Assembly: GCF_004168585.1 (NCBI RefSeq)
Contig: NZ_PGVH01000040.1
Location: forward strand, 1-64,000
DNA: 64,000 bases
Source: Shewanella sp. OPT22
Lineage (GTDB): Bacteria; Pseudomonadota; Gammaproteobacteria; Enterobacterales; Shewanellaceae
Reading direction: 5' to 3'
Position 1 is the first letter of the stretch; every line of letters starts with the position of its first letter. Shown here one piece after another: positions 24,329-34,860 of the stretch. A model generated the notes under the pieces. The model saw only the letters and a program-made list of their open reading frames with translations. It searched no databases and had not been told where the DNA came from. Made by a program: the position numbers and the translations under genes.

Positions 24329-25966
24329 TTACTTTAAGGCATCTGCAATGATCTTTTTAGCATCAGCCAAAACCACAGATAAATGTTCATTTGACTTAAA
24401 GCTTTCTGCATAAATCTTAAATAAAGCTTCTGTGCCTGATGGTCTTGCTGCAAACCATGCATTTTCAGTGATAATTTTCACGCCACCAATTGCAGCACCA
24501 TTACCTGGAGCATGGGTAAGCACGTCAACAATTTTCTCTCCGGCTAATTCATCCACATTAAAGGACTTATTAGTAAGTTTTGAAAACTTTTGTTTTTTCT
24601 TCAAGCTGATTGGACTGTCGACACGTTGGTAATAACTATTACCAAATTCCTGTTCAAGCTCTGCATATCTTTCTGCTGGAGACTGACCAGTAACGGCGTA
24701 AATTTCAGCAGCAAGTAAGCCGAGAATAAAACCATCTTTGTCGGTACACCATGTTGACGTATCTTTTCTTAAAAATGCTGCACCCGCACTTTCTTCACCA
24801 CCGAAAGCAATTGAAGAGTTAGCCAAACCGTCAACAAACCATTTAAAACCTACAGGAACTTCAATGACTTTACGACCATGTTTTTGACAAATTTTGTCAA
24901 TCATTGAACTAGAAACGAGTGTTTTACCAATAGCTAAATTACCATTCCATTCAGGTCGATATTGAAGTAAATAATCAATGGCTACAGCAAGATAATGATT
25001 TGGGTTCATCAAGCCAAAGTTTGGACACACAATACCATGACGATCATAGTCAGGATCGTTGCCTATACAAATATCAAAATCCTCTTGATGCTTCAGCAAA
25101 CCTGCCATTGCTGATGGCGATGAACAATCCATACGGATTTTGCCATCTTTATCGAGCGTCATGAAACCAAAACTTGGATCGATTTTGTCGTTAACCAGAG
25201 TTATATCTAGGCCATATTTGTCAGCAATTGGCTTCCAAAAGTGAATGCCTGAACCACCGAGTGGATCAACACCAATTTTCACGTTGGCTTTCTTTATCGC
25301 ATCAAGGTCAACGACATAGTGTAAATCATTAACGTATGGAGAAATTAAGTCCTGCCAATCAACTTGACCCAGCTTTGTCGCAATATCGTAGTTAACTTTG
25401 CGAATGCCTTCCAATTGTTTAGTTAAATAATCGTTGGCACGATTTTGAACCCAGCTGGTAATTTCACCTTCGGCAGGCCCACCATGTGGTGGGTTATATT
25501 TAATACCGCCATCTTGTGGTGGATTATGAGAAGGAGTAATAATCAAACCATCAGCACACGCATCATTCACTCTGTTATAAGAAACAATTGCATGTGAAAT
25601 CACTGGCGTAGGAGTAAAGCTCTCTTCTTGTTGAGCAATAATATGAACATTATTTGCCGCTAAAACTTCAACAGAAGTTACAAATGCGGCATGTGATAAC
25701 GCATGGGTATCCATACCTAAATACAGAGGGCCTGAGATACCGGCTTGATTACGATAATCAACGACCGCCTGTACAATCGCCAAGATATGATTTTGATTAA
25801 AGCTAGACTTAAAAGAGGTTCCTCTATGACCAGAAGTACCAAAACTTACCTGTTGCTCTACATTATTTACGTCAGGAATACTTCGATAATAATGAGTCAT
25901 TAACTTCGGTAAGTTAATCAAATCCTTTTGTTGTGCAGGTTGCCCTGCTCTTTCATGTAACGCCAC
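24329..25966 (-). CDS. pgm: Phosphoglucomutase, alpha-D-glucose specific
   Basis: A 545-aa enzyme interconverting glucose 1-phosphate and glucose 6-phosphate, feeding UDP-glucose and glycan synthesis. The phosphoserine loop is TPSHNPPQDGG (near 143-153), the metal loop is NDPDYDRHG (near 302-310), the sugar loop GGEESAG (near 375-381) and the phosphate loop RPSGTEAL (near 507-514). The length matches E. coli Pgm. It starts 15 bases after seqA, the same gene order as E. coli seqA-pgm. Confidence 0.95.
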   Translation of the reverse strand: MALHERAGQPAQQKDLINLPKLMTHYYRSIPDVNNVEQQVSFGTSGHRGTSFKSSFNQNHILAIVQAVVDYRNQAGISGPLYLGMDTHALSHAAFVTSVEVLAANNVHIIAQQEESFTPTPVISHAIVSYNRVNDACADGLIITPSHNPPQDGGIKYNPPHGGPAEGEITSWVQNRANDYLTKQLEGIRKVNYDIATKLGQVDWQDLISPYVNDLHYVVDLDAIKKANVKIGVDPLGGSGIHFWKPIADKYGLDITLVNDKIDPSFGFMTLDKDGKIRMDCSSPSAMAGLLKHQEDFDICIGNDPDYDRHGIVCPNFGLMNPNHYLAVAIDYLLQYRPEWNGNLAIGKTLVSSSMIDKICQKHGRKVIEVPVGFKWFVDGLANSSIAFGGEESAGAAFLRKDTSTWCTDKDGFILGLLAAEIYAVTGQSPAERYAELEQEFGNSYYQRVDSPISLKKKQKFSKLTNKSFNVDELAGEKIVDVLTHAPGNGAAIGGVKIITENAWFAARPSGTEALFKIYAESFKSNEHLSVVLADAKKIIADALK

Positions 25967-25981
25967 GACTAACCTCTGCGT

Positions 25982-26536
25982 TTAAATCTTTGCTGACAAT
26001 TCAGCGGCTAATTCTACTTCACAACCAAGCAAATGAAGCACTTCATTAAGAATGGTCTGTTTCTTAGCGGTATTATTGTTTGTTGTCACCCAATAACCGC
26101 TTGTACCAATTTCTTTTGGATTCGCCGATTTACTTGCTTCAAGCAGTGCTTCTTTAGAGGTTGCAAAATACAGGCGCCCACGCCCTTGAACTTGCAAGAC
26201 CTGAGCAAAATTTTCGGGTGTAGACTTATATAAACAACCAAGTACAAACAAAAAACGGCCTACTGCGCCTTTTTGTGATTGAAGGGCTTCATCATTAAAT
26301 AAATGAGCAAACTCAATCGATTCTGACTTTACATTTTTTTTAACTTCTTTCGGTTTCTCTTCAGTTCGTTGAGCTTCAAGGCTTGGCTCATGAATAGACT
26401 CAGGCTTGCTATTTTCTTTATTTTCAACGGCTAACCCCAGTAGACGGCGCAAAATATCGGAAGCACTTTCACCAATTCGTTCTGTTTTACCTGCGATAAA
26501 ACGATACAGTTCCTCGTCTACTTCAATATATTTCAT
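25982..26536 (-). CDS. seqA: Negative modulator of initiation of replication SeqA
   Basis: A 184-aa DNA-binding protein. The N-terminal oligomerisation domain begins MKYIEVDEELYRFIAGKTER and has SASDILRRLL. A variable linker covers about 40-80. The C-terminal hemimethylated-GATC-binding domain (from about 85) has GRFLFVLGCLY, QGRGRLYFA and YWVTTNNNTAKK. SeqA sequesters newly replicated oriC and implies a Dam methylase in this genome. First gene of seqA-pgm and divergent from the esterase gene, as in E. coli. Confidence 0.95.
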   Translation of the reverse strand: MKYIEVDEELYRFIAGKTERIGESASDILRRLLGLAVENKENSKPESIHEPSLEAQRTEEKPKEVKKNVKSESIEFAHLFNDEALQSQKGAVGRFLFVLGCLYKSTPENFAQVLQVQGRGRLYFATSKEALLEASKSANPKEIGTSGYWVTTNNNTAKKQTILNEVLHLLGCEVELAAELSAKI

Positions 26537-26767
26537 GAATCTAAATTCCTTTCGATGATTTCAATCTTATCAATATAAGATACCGATTTTATTGTGAGAC
26601 GTCATCAGTACGATCCCAGTTTGATCATATTTATCACATTTTTTGATTGACCACTACATTAGAACCTTCTAATTCATTGATTTAAATCACAGCTATTTTC
26701 GAGTAAAACTTGTAATAATGAGCCTTCATGAAGCACAATTGTAAAAAAGAATTGTTTACATAAAATT

Positions 26768-27541
26768 ATGAATTATGTTGTTTCAGGACAGGGAGCACCT
26801 GTCGTCTTGCTTCATGGGCTATTTGGAAATCTCGATAACCTTAAATCGCTGAGTAATGAATTAGAACAAGAACACCAAGTGATCAGGATCGATTTACCGA
26901 ATCATGGCCAAAGCTTACACATTAATGATCTGACTTTTGAAGTTATCATTGAGCAACTTATTAAAGTACTCGATGAATGCGGCATGGAGCGGGCACACAT
27001 AGTTGGTCATTCTATGGGCGGAAAAGTTGCTTTAGCTTTTTCATTGAAGCATCCAGAAAAATGTTTAAGTGTTGTGGCAGCGGATATCGCACCCGCCAAG
27101 TATACGAGAAGACATGACACTGTATTTCATGCTTTACAAAGTCTACCTTTAGAAGGCAACTCTGATAGACGAGCAGCATTACAACATTTAATTGATTCAA
27201 ATATTGATAATGCAACGTCACAATTTTTATTGAAGAACTTACAGCGCACTGAAACCGGGTTTAGCTGGAAAATGAATTTAGACGGTTTATATAACAGTTA
27301 CAATAACTTAATTGATTGGCCTTATAGCCAACTACAGTACCGAGGCCCTTGTTTATTTTTACGTGGTGGTGATTCTGATTATGTAACCTCAGAACACAGA
27401 AATATTATTATTTCTCAGTTTCCAAATGCCTCTGCAAAAACAATACAAGGCACGGGACATTGGTTGCATGCACAAAAGCCAACGGTATTTAACCGAATCG
27501 TAAAAGAGTTTATTGAACAGAGTGTCAGTAGCGATTCATAA
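26768..27541 (+). CDS. ybfF: YbfF-type alpha/beta hydrolase (esterase)
   Basis: A 257-aa alpha/beta hydrolase: oxyanion HG in LLHGLFGNLDN (near 15-25), nucleophile elbow GHSMGGKVA (near 81-89, Ser 83), catalytic His in GTGHWLHA near 233-240 and an acid around LRGGDSDYV. In E. coli the orthologue is an acyl-CoA/malonyl-type esterase of unclear role, placed divergently from seqA as here. Weak ribosome-binding site before ATG 26768. Its 230-base upstream region is shared with seqA and must hold both promoters. Confidence 0.88.
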   Translation: MNYVVSGQGAPVVLLHGLFGNLDNLKSLSNELEQEHQVIRIDLPNHGQSLHINDLTFEVIIEQLIKVLDECGMERAHIVGHSMGGKVALAFSLKHPEKCLSVVAADIAPAKYTRRHDTVFHALQSLPLEGNSDRRAALQHLIDSNIDNATSQFLLKNLQRTETGFSWKMNLDGLYNSYNNLIDWPYSQLQYRGPCLFLRGGDSDYVTSEHRNIIISQFPNASAKTIQGTGHWLHAQKPTVFNRIVKEFIEQSVSSDS

Positions 27542-27566
27542 TCTTGAGCTTATATGGTATATTCCC

Positions 27567-27586
27567 GCCTCATTTATTTATGAGGC
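27567..27586 (+). terminator. Stem-loop after ybfF
   Basis: GCCTCAT and ATGAGGC form a 7-bp stem with a 6-base loop, 25 bases after the stop. The T-run after it is poor (CTCAGTTT), so termination is uncertain. Confidence 0.4.
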
Positions 27587-27692
27587 TCAGTTTAACAACT
27601 CAAGTTACTGGGAAATGCATTTAGGTAGAGTGAAAACGGCTTATTAAAGCAACTTCACTTGTGACCAGTGAGACAACAAGAGTTCGAGATTT

Positions 27693-27914
27693 ATGTTGAA
27701 TCAGTACATGGAACAAATTGAGACCTTGGGGCTAAACTTCTTTTTTGCAGCGATATTCTTTTTTATCGGCATGGCGATACATGATGTATTAAAAGAAGGC
27801 AAAGTACCTAAATTTGGTCGTTATACTGTCTGGCTGGTGTTATTTCTTGGCTGTGCTGGGTTTATTTCAAAAGGGTTAATCCAATTTTTCTGGGAGTCCT
27901 CAGGGATTGGTTAA
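27693..27914 (+). CDS. DUF2788 family small membrane protein
   Basis: A 73-aa inner-membrane protein with two spans (about 15-33 and 46-66) and the GMAIHDVLKEGKVPKFGRYTV loop that marks DUF2788. Function unknown. The family is found in this same spot, before ybfE, in many Alteromonadales and vibrios, as I recall. Its stop is two bases from the ybfE start, so the two are one operon. Confidence 0.85.
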   Translation: MLNQYMEQIETLGLNFFFAAIFFFIGMAIHDVLKEGKVPKFGRYTVWLVLFLGCAGFISKGLIQFFWESSGIG

Positions 27915-27916
27915 CC

Positions 27917-28189
27917 ATGGCAAAAGAACAAGCAGACAGAACAACATTCGACCTCTTTGCTGATGAAAAGCGTCGCGGTAGACCACGGAGCAATCCTCTA
28001 CCCCGTTCGCAGCAATTAAAGGTAAATAAGAGGAATCAAATCCTCAGAGACAAAGCAAAAGGCCTTAAAAGAGTTGAGCTCAAGGTATCGCAAGAATTGT
28101 ATGATATTTTGAATGAAAAGGCGTTAGAAGAAAATTTGAGCAGAGCGCAACTGATAGAATCAATGTTAATTGCTCAACTCGAAGATTGA
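27917..28189 (+). CDS. ybfE: YbfE family protein (LexA-regulated protein in E. coli naming)
   Basis: A 90-aa basic protein with a conserved FDLFADEKRRGRPRSNPLPR N-terminus, where the GRPR resembles an AT-hook-like element. A C-terminal ribbon-helix-helix-like segment follows (RVELKVSQELYDILNEKA and SRAQLIESML, residues 50-86). It probably binds DNA. In E. coli ybfE is SOS-induced and sits upstream of fldA; I see no LexA box right upstream here. It lies in a run with DUF2788 and fldA. Confidence 0.85.
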   Translation: MAKEQADRTTFDLFADEKRRGRPRSNPLPRSQQLKVNKRNQILRDKAKGLKRVELKVSQELYDILNEKALEENLSRAQLIESMLIAQLED

Positions 28190-28255
28190 AACAATTTCGG
28201 TTGTTCAAAGGTCTAACGTAGGCATAGTTAAAACGTTTTATACAAAGGAAAGAAA

Positions 28256-28780
28256 ATGGCAACAGTAGGTTTATTTTTCGGCAGTGATACAGGTAACACT
28301 GAAGCAGTAGCCAAAATGATCCAAAAGAGATTAGGCAAGCAAATGGTCGATGTAAAAGACATCGCTAAAAGCACCAAAGAAGAAATTGCCGATTTTGATC
28401 TTCTGCTATTTGGTATTCCAACTTGGTACTATGGTGAAGCACAATGTGATTGGGATGATTTCTTCCCTGAACTTGAGCAAATCAATTTCGAAGATAAACT
28501 TGTCGCTATTTTTGGTTGTGGTGACCAAGAAGATTATGCAGAGTACTTCCTTGATGCTATGGGAATGGTAGGTGATATCGTTTCTGAACGTGGCGGTATT
28601 ATTGTTGGTCATTGGCCAACAGATGGCTACGATTTTGAAGCATCAAAAGGTATGGCAGACGATAATCACTTTATCGGGTTAGGCATTGATGAAGATCGTC
28701 AACCAGAGCTTACCGAAGAACGCGTTGATAAATGGGTTAAACAAATTCACGAAGAAATGTGTTTAGCTGAATTAGCATAA
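28256..28780 (+). CDS. fldA: Flavodoxin, long chain
   Basis: A 174-aa FMN electron carrier. The phosphate-binding loop is GSDTGNTEAVAKMI (near 9-22), the first FMN-stacking region has IPTWYYGEAQCDWDDFF (near 56-72) and the second GCGDQEDYAEYFLDAMG (near 88-104), with the extra long-chain loop near 118-145. It donates electrons to biosynthetic and radical-SAM enzymes. AAAGGAAAGAAA ribosome-binding site. A strong terminator follows. In E. coli fur comes next; here it is replaced by earP and efp. Confidence 0.95.
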   Translation: MATVGLFFGSDTGNTEAVAKMIQKRLGKQMVDVKDIAKSTKEEIADFDLLLFGIPTWYYGEAQCDWDDFFPELEQINFEDKLVAIFGCGDQEDYAEYFLDAMGMVGDIVSERGGIIVGHWPTDGYDFEASKGMADDNHFIGLGIDEDRQPELTEERVDKWVKQIHEEMCLAELA

Positions 28781-28800
28781 CTTTATTTGCAAATTGCATG

Positions 28801-28825
28801 AAGCGGCCTTGAGCCGCTTTTTTAT
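28801..28825 (+). terminator. Rho-independent terminator of fldA
   Basis: AAGCGGC-CTTGA-GCCGCTT followed by TTTTATT; ends only 12 bases before earP. Confidence 0.9.
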
Positions 28826-28837
28826 TAAATACTCTTT

Positions 28838-30019
28838 ATGACAATAAAACATAAACATTGGGATATATTCTGTACCGTCATCGATAATTATGGCGATATT
28901 GGCGTTACATGGCGTCTCGCAAAACAGTTAGCTTCTGAACATCAACGCCCCATTAAACTATGGGTTGATGACTTAAACAGTTTTCATCATATTCTTCCAA
29001 GCTTAGATCCCGCCGCTGAACGCCAGGAGTTTAATAATATTGAAGTTATACATTGGAATGATAAAACACCAACATCGTGGTTAGCTGGCGAAACCATCAT
29101 TGAAGCTTTCGCTTGTGAACTCCCAGATGCAGTTAAAAACAAACTAGAGAAATGTGGCAAGCAAGCACCCGTGTGGCTCAACTTAGAGTATTTGTCTGCT
29201 GAATCTTGGATTGACGATATTCATGGCCTACCATCACTCCAAAACAATGGCATAAACAAATCATTTTTTTTCCCAGGCTTCAGTGAAAAAAGTGGTGGAT
29301 TAATTTGTGAGTCTGATTTGTTTAAGCTTCAAAACACATTTCGCTCAACTGTGGACGTAAAAGAACAATTTTTAGCTCCATTTGGTATCCATTATCACGA
29401 CCAACAAATCATCAGTGTTTTTAGCTATGAATCCCTTGCATTAGAAACAATAGTGCAATCATTGATAACATCAGAAAAGTCCACTATTTTACTCGTTCCA
29501 AACGGCCGCAGTATGCATTCAATCACTGCGGCTTTGGCTATAGATGAAAAAACACTTATTGTTGGAAAAAGTTACCCGTTTGGTAGCTTAACCTTGGTTA
29601 TCACTCCTTTTACTGATCAAGAAGGCTTTGATAAATTATTATGGTTATCAGACATAAATATCATTCGCGGCGAGGATTCTTTCCTTCGAGCACAGTGGGC
29701 TAGAAAGCCTTTTATTTGGCATATATACCCACAGGATGATCAAGCTCATATCGATAAGCTGAATGCATTTTTGAATAGATATTGCGAACATTTACCCACT
29801 GAGTTAGCTGAAATCCAAAAGCAGGTGAACTTAGATTTTAACCTAGACAAATTTGAAACTATCATTGAATCTTGGTCTTCTTTTAACACAAACCATTCGG
29901 CGTTATTAGAACATGCTCATGAATGGCCGAAAACAGCACTTAACGGCTCAGACTTAGCATTTCGACTGGTGGATTTTGTCGAAAACCGAACTGATAAACA
30001 GATCAAATCACAGCCTTAG
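28838..30019 (+). CDS. earP: EF-P arginine rhamnosyltransferase EarP
   Basis: A 393-aa GT-B-fold glycosyltransferase (family GT104). The N-terminal WDIFCTVIDNYGDIGVTWRLA (near 5-25) holds the catalytic Asp of the conserved DNYGD motif. The C-terminal nucleotide-sugar side has the FDKLLWLSDINIIRGEDSFLRAQWA stretch (near 265-289), cited here only by position and its RGEDSF core. It transfers rhamnose from dTDP-rhamnose to Arg32 of EF-P. The partner efp gene follows 200 bases downstream and does encode Arg32. Confidence 0.93.
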   Translation: MTIKHKHWDIFCTVIDNYGDIGVTWRLAKQLASEHQRPIKLWVDDLNSFHHILPSLDPAAERQEFNNIEVIHWNDKTPTSWLAGETIIEAFACELPDAVKNKLEKCGKQAPVWLNLEYLSAESWIDDIHGLPSLQNNGINKSFFFPGFSEKSGGLICESDLFKLQNTFRSTVDVKEQFLAPFGIHYHDQQIISVFSYESLALETIVQSLITSEKSTILLVPNGRSMHSITAALAIDEKTLIVGKSYPFGSLTLVITPFTDQEGFDKLLWLSDINIIRGEDSFLRAQWARKPFIWHIYPQDDQAHIDKLNAFLNRYCEHLPTELAEIQKQVNLDFNLDKFETIIESWSSFNTNHSALLEHAHEWPKTALNGSDLAFRLVDFVENRTDKQIKSQP

Positions 30020-30217
30020 AACAAATTTATTTTAAACCAGCCTATTTGACCTTTTTATATAGGCATATTTTTTGTTGCATCAATTTGAAAGGTTTCAACA
30101 TTCCTTCATCGATGCGCTTCAAACTCTTCCTACACAGATAGCTCTGAGACTGTCATTTTATGCTGGTTTAGCTATAATGTCCGCCAAGAAATAAGAACTT
30201 AATAGGAACAAATATAA

Positions 30218-30778
30218 ATGAAAACCGCTCAGGAAATTCGTATTGGTAATGTCATCATGGTAGACAACCACCCGATGGTTGTTCTTAAAACTGAAACTCA
30301 CCGTTCAGGTCGTGGTGCAGCAGTAGTTAAAATGAAACTAAAGAACTTACTACAAGGCACTGGTACTGAAACTGCGTTTAAAGCTGAAGATAAGGTTGAA
30401 GACATCATCCTAGATCGTCTTGATTGCACCTACTCTTATTTCGCTGATCCAATGTACGTTTTTATGGATGAAGAATATAACCAATACGACGTAGAAGCAG
30501 AGAATTTAGGTGAAGCAACACCTTATATTGTTGATGGCATGGAAGAAGTTTGCCAAGTCACGTTCTACGAAGGTAAAGCAATTTCTGTTGAACTACCAAA
30601 CACGGTAGTTCGTGAAGTGACATACACTGAGCCAGCTGCTCGTGGCGATACTTCGGGTAAAGTGATGAAACCAGCTACGATTACTGGTGGTGCTACTATT
30701 ACTGTTGCTGAATTCGTTAAGAATGGTGACTTTATTGAAATTGACCCACGTACTGGCGAATTCAAAAAACGCGTATAA
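30218..30778 (+). CDS. efp: Elongation factor P (Arg32 type)
   Basis: A 186-aa translation factor that rescues ribosomes stalled at polyproline. Three beta-barrel domains at about 1-65, 66-128 and 129-186. The modification loop reads THRSGRGAA, with Arg at position 32 instead of the Lys34 modified by EpmA/B, which fits the adjacent earP. The C-terminal [17 protein letters not shown] is typical. AGGAAC ribosome-binding site before the ATG, with its own terminator right after. Confidence 0.96.
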   Translation: MKTAQEIRIGNVIMVDNHPMVVLKTETHRSGRGAAVVKMKLKNLLQGTGTETAFKAEDKVEDIILDRLDCTYSYFADPMYVFMDEEYNQYDVEAENLGEATPYIVDGMEEVCQVTFYEGKAISVELPNTVVREVTYTEPAARGDTSGKVMKPATITGGATITVAEFVKNGDFIEIDPRTGEFKKRV

Positions 30779-30794
30779 TCGCTCATACGTTGTA

Positions 30795-30826
30795 TAAAAA
30801 AGGAAGCTAATTAGCTTCCTTTTTTG
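30795..30826 (+). terminator. Rho-independent terminator of efp
   Basis: The palindrome AGGAAGCTAATTAGCTTCCT followed by a run of six T; an A-run precedes it, so it may work both ways. Confidence 0.9.
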
Positions 30827-30829
30827 TTT

Positions 30830-31097
30830 CTATACCCATGATACTTGAAGATGCATGTTTCAGGACTTTCTCAGCGCCAATTCTTTGAGGCGCATTAGCG
30901 AAGGAATATCGGGATTCTTTCAAGCTAATGTAACAAAGAAGAATTGGCGCTGAGAAGTCCACACTGTGCGAGTTGCACAGCTTGTTACTCTGTGTTGCCA
31001 GCGCTAACAATAGCTCGCTATTGCCGCACACTGTCGCCTTGATTAACAAGCTGTGCATTCTCGCTGAAATCAAGCATCTTCAGGTACCATGGGTATA
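30830..31097. repeat. Complex nested inverted-repeat element (MITE-like)
   Basis: About 268 bases with terminal inverted repeats: TATACCCATGATACTTGAAG at 30831-30850 and its near complement at 31078-31097. Inside are two more inverted pairs: 30863-30886 with 30935-30960 (core CTCAGCGCCAATTCTT) and 30974-30987 with 31044-31057 (TGCACAGCTTGTTA). No credible coding frame. It fills most of the efp-cysB gap. The end sequence recurs at 36260-36283. Confidence 0.7.
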
Positions 31098-31113
31098 TAT
31101 CGATGTATTAGGA

Positions 31114-32167
<1,054 letters not shown>

Positions 32168-32462
32168 TCCAATAAATTATTTCTAAAAGTAATAAAGCAG
32201 TAAGTTTTCAGTCAACTTTGTTAAAAGTTGCTTTGTTTCAATAAATTCTTACTAAAACAATAAAGCGACACTAGCACTGCAAGGTTAAATTGACGTAAAA
32301 TCAGAAACGCATAATTTCAGATCATCGTTTTTGAGTCGCTTGCTTATAAGAAAGTAGAATAGTTATTTTTATTTCACGGACTTAGAAAGATTTTGTAAAA
32401 TTAAATGATAACGGCCGATAGCATAGCTATATGGACTGTTGTTTAAAAATAATGGAAGAATT

Positions 32463-33242
32463 ATGGTTTTCACAATTGCGCTCATCGTTATTAGTGCTTT
32501 ATTACTTTTAATTATCGGCATTAACATTTATCAACAACATAAAGAAAGAATTGACTCTGAACGCAGATTACAGCTTCAAAAACAACGCTCACTCATTGAC
32601 GAAACTGAAAGCGTTTTAGATAACGTTGCGCTTTTCCCGTGCTCAAAAGATGTTGTTTTAGTGTTGTACAAAAGGCTCGCTGAAGCACTCGAAGTCGCAG
32701 TCAGCTTCAGTAATGCTCAACAGCAACAAGATTATCAAAGAAGATTGATTGATTTAAGTAGTCAAATCGAACAATTACAAAACTCGTCCAGTAAAGCGCC
32801 AAGCATTGATACGGTTCAAATTCCTGATAATGACAAGCAATTAATCATGCTTGTGCAATTACTCAAAAAGCTGAAAGCGATTTTACGTGCTGAACACACT
32901 AAAGGAAAAATTGATCCAACAATTTTTACTCACGAAGAGAATCGTATTAACAATATGCAATTACGTATCAATGTTGATGCTATGCTTACTCGGGCAAAAT
33001 CGGCTAAAAACATGAAGCAATATGGTTCAGCGAAACAGTTACTTCATAAAGCACTATCAACCTTAAATGCCATAAAAATAAAGAATCCAGAAGATCGCTT
33101 TGTTTCTAAAAAGCTTGAAGAATCAAAAATATTGCTGGATGAAATTAATGGCCAAAGTGAACAAGAAGAAATAAAAGCACCATCCAAGAAAAAAGATAAT
33201 GACGATTTGGATATGTTATTTCAGCCAAAGAAGAAGTGGTAG
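32463..33242 (+). CDS. Single-pass membrane protein with coiled coil, unknown function
   Basis: A 259-aa protein: an N-terminal membrane anchor (about residues 2-22, VFTIALIVISALLLLIIG) followed at once by a charged coiled coil (HKERIDSERRLQLQKQR). A mostly helical cytoplasmic or periplasmic body follows, with a tetratricopeptide-like helix pair near 180-225 and an acidic end DDLDMLFQPKKKW. No family recognised. ATG 32463 has GGAAGA six bases before it; a TTG at 32439 is less likely. It stands alone between cysB and a PqaA-type gene, with its own terminator. Confidence 0.65.
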   Translation: MVFTIALIVISALLLLIIGINIYQQHKERIDSERRLQLQKQRSLIDETESVLDNVALFPCSKDVVLVLYKRLAEALEVAVSFSNAQQQQDYQRRLIDLSSQIEQLQNSSSKAPSIDTVQIPDNDKQLIMLVQLLKKLKAILRAEHTKGKIDPTIFTHEENRINNMQLRINVDAMLTRAKSAKNMKQYGSAKQLLHKALSTLNAIKIKNPEDRFVSKKLEESKILLDEINGQSEQEEIKAPSKKKDNDDLDMLFQPKKKW

Positions 33243-33258
33243 CGCCTCTTTTCATTAC

Positions 33259-33292
33259 GATTGTCCAATAAAGGTTATTGGGCAATCTTTCT
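33259..33292 (+). terminator. Terminator after the coiled-coil membrane protein gene
   Basis: GATTGTCCAATAA pairs with TTATTGGGCAATC, followed by TTTCTATTT. Confidence 0.75.
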
Positions 33293-33376
33293 ATTTCTAT
33301 CGGCTTTATGAGTCAGTCTAGATTCAGATAAATTGAGTACTCTCGAGAAGCAATTTTCTTTTTCGAAGGTATCTTG

Positions 33377-34855
33377 ATGAGCCTAAAACAATTTTTCACT
33401 CAAAAAGTAGCATCCATTTTTTGTACCCTCTTATTGGGTTTCAGCATTACTAGCTTTGCTGAAACAACACCACAGAATTGCAGTGATTCATTTCTGAGCA
33501 AGCACCCGCATGAGGTGTTGGGTTGTTATATCAATACCAATAACACTCAAAGTTGGCATTTAGTTAAGACAGAAGAAAAAGCAAATCTTGAAATTTTCCA
33601 TTACGAACTTACAAGTCAATTTTGGCCACCAAATAACATCAGCAATTCCGGCCAGTATTGGCACCACCAACTCGACCTCATCGTGCCCTCTGAAGTGAAA
33701 AACTCTCAGAGTTTCCTATATATCACCGGAGGAAGTAATTACGATGACAATGGAAACCCAATTGATAACAGTCAGCGACCTCTGTCATATGAAACACAGA
33801 TGATGAGCAATATTGCCACTCAATTTGGTTCTGTTGTTGCTGTTTTACATGAGGTACCTAACCAATATATTTCATTTGACGACGGTGTACCGAGAAAAGA
33901 AGACGGCGTAATAGCTTATACATGGAACAGATTTATGGATGATCCTATTCATGGTAAATATTGGCCAGCGCATATCGCCATGGCAAAAGCTGCTGTCAGT
34001 GCGATGAACCTTGTCCAAGCCGAGTCAAAAAATCAGAAATATGTTAAACCAACACACTTTGTCGTTTCAGGTGCCAGTAAGCGAGGCTGGACCACTTGGT
34101 TAACCGCACTGGCAGATAACCGAGTCAACGCCATTGTTCCTATGGTCATTGATATATTCAATTCTCAGCAGAATTTACAGCACATTTATAAGGCATATAA
34201 TGCTTGGCCAGACGCATTTAATGACTATGTACAGCAAGGTGTTGCCGATAGATTAAGTAGCCCAGAAGCAACCCAACTTTTCAACATTGAAGACCCTGCA
34301 TCTTACATGGCGATGTCCAAATTCAGGAAACGATTGTCTATTCCTAAATTAATTATCAATGCTTCATCCGATGAGTTCTTTCCACCAGATTCATTACAGC
34401 AATACATCAGGTTTATCCCAGGGCATAACCTGTACCGAACAGAGCCAAATCAAACTCATTCAATTCAGAACTCGCCTGACTTAAGCTCGCTAGTAAGTCA
34501 TTTCTATCAAATGTTATTAGATCAGGCGAAATTGCCAAACTTGAGCTGGCAGCCTAACTATGTCAACCACACCAAAGTCATCACAACCGACTTTATACCC
34601 GACGGCACTGTAAACCTTTGGCATGCCTATAACCCCAAAAAAAGAGATTTCAGATTCGAAACCACGGATGTGAAATATAAAAAGTCAGATTTTCAAGGCG
34701 GAAAATGTAATCAGCAAACACATACATGTACCTTTATTTTGAAAGATGTAGGATTAGAAAAAGGGTTTATAGCAAGGTTTTTAGAGTTTAACTATCATGA
34801 CTCCCATGGTCATTCTTTAAGCCTTACCTCCCCAGTATTTATCGATCAACAGTAA
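33377..34855 (+). CDS. Secreted PhoPQ-activated pathogenicity-related (PqaA) family protein
   Basis: A 492-aa protein with a signal peptide (cleavage near ITSFA-ET) and an alpha/beta-hydrolase-like body of the PhoPQ-related family. The conserved VSGASKRGWTTWL (near 232-244) carries the Ser-like elbow, and NASSDEFFPPD (near 327-337) and a late His in NQTHSIQN complete a possible triad. Salmonella PqaA is PhoP/PhoQ-regulated; its biochemical role is not settled. The ATG at 33377 directly follows a TTG and has GAAGG nine bases upstream. A terminator follows. Confidence 0.85.
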   Translation: MSLKQFFTQKVASIFCTLLLGFSITSFAETTPQNCSDSFLSKHPHEVLGCYINTNNTQSWHLVKTEEKANLEIFHYELTSQFWPPNNISNSGQYWHHQLDLIVPSEVKNSQSFLYITGGSNYDDNGNPIDNSQRPLSYETQMMSNIATQFGSVVAVLHEVPNQYISFDDGVPRKEDGVIAYTWNRFMDDPIHGKYWPAHIAMAKAAVSAMNLVQAESKNQKYVKPTHFVVSGASKRGWTTWLTALADNRVNAIVPMVIDIFNSQQNLQHIYKAYNAWPDAFNDYVQQGVADRLSSPEATQLFNIEDPASYMAMSKFRKRLSIPKLIINASSDEFFPPDSLQQYIRFIPGHNLYRTEPNQTHSIQNSPDLSSLVSHFYQMLLDQAKLPNLSWQPNYVNHTKVITTDFIPDGTVNLWHAYNPKKRDFRFETTDVKYKKSDFQGGKCNQQTHTCTFILKDVGLEKGFIARFLEFNYHDSHGHSLSLTSPVFIDQQ

Positions 34856-34860
34856 CCTTT

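Noticed and set aside
30807-31073. Minus-strand frame of 88 codons between efp and cysB
   Set aside because: It lies within the nested inverted-repeat element and has no sign of being a protein.
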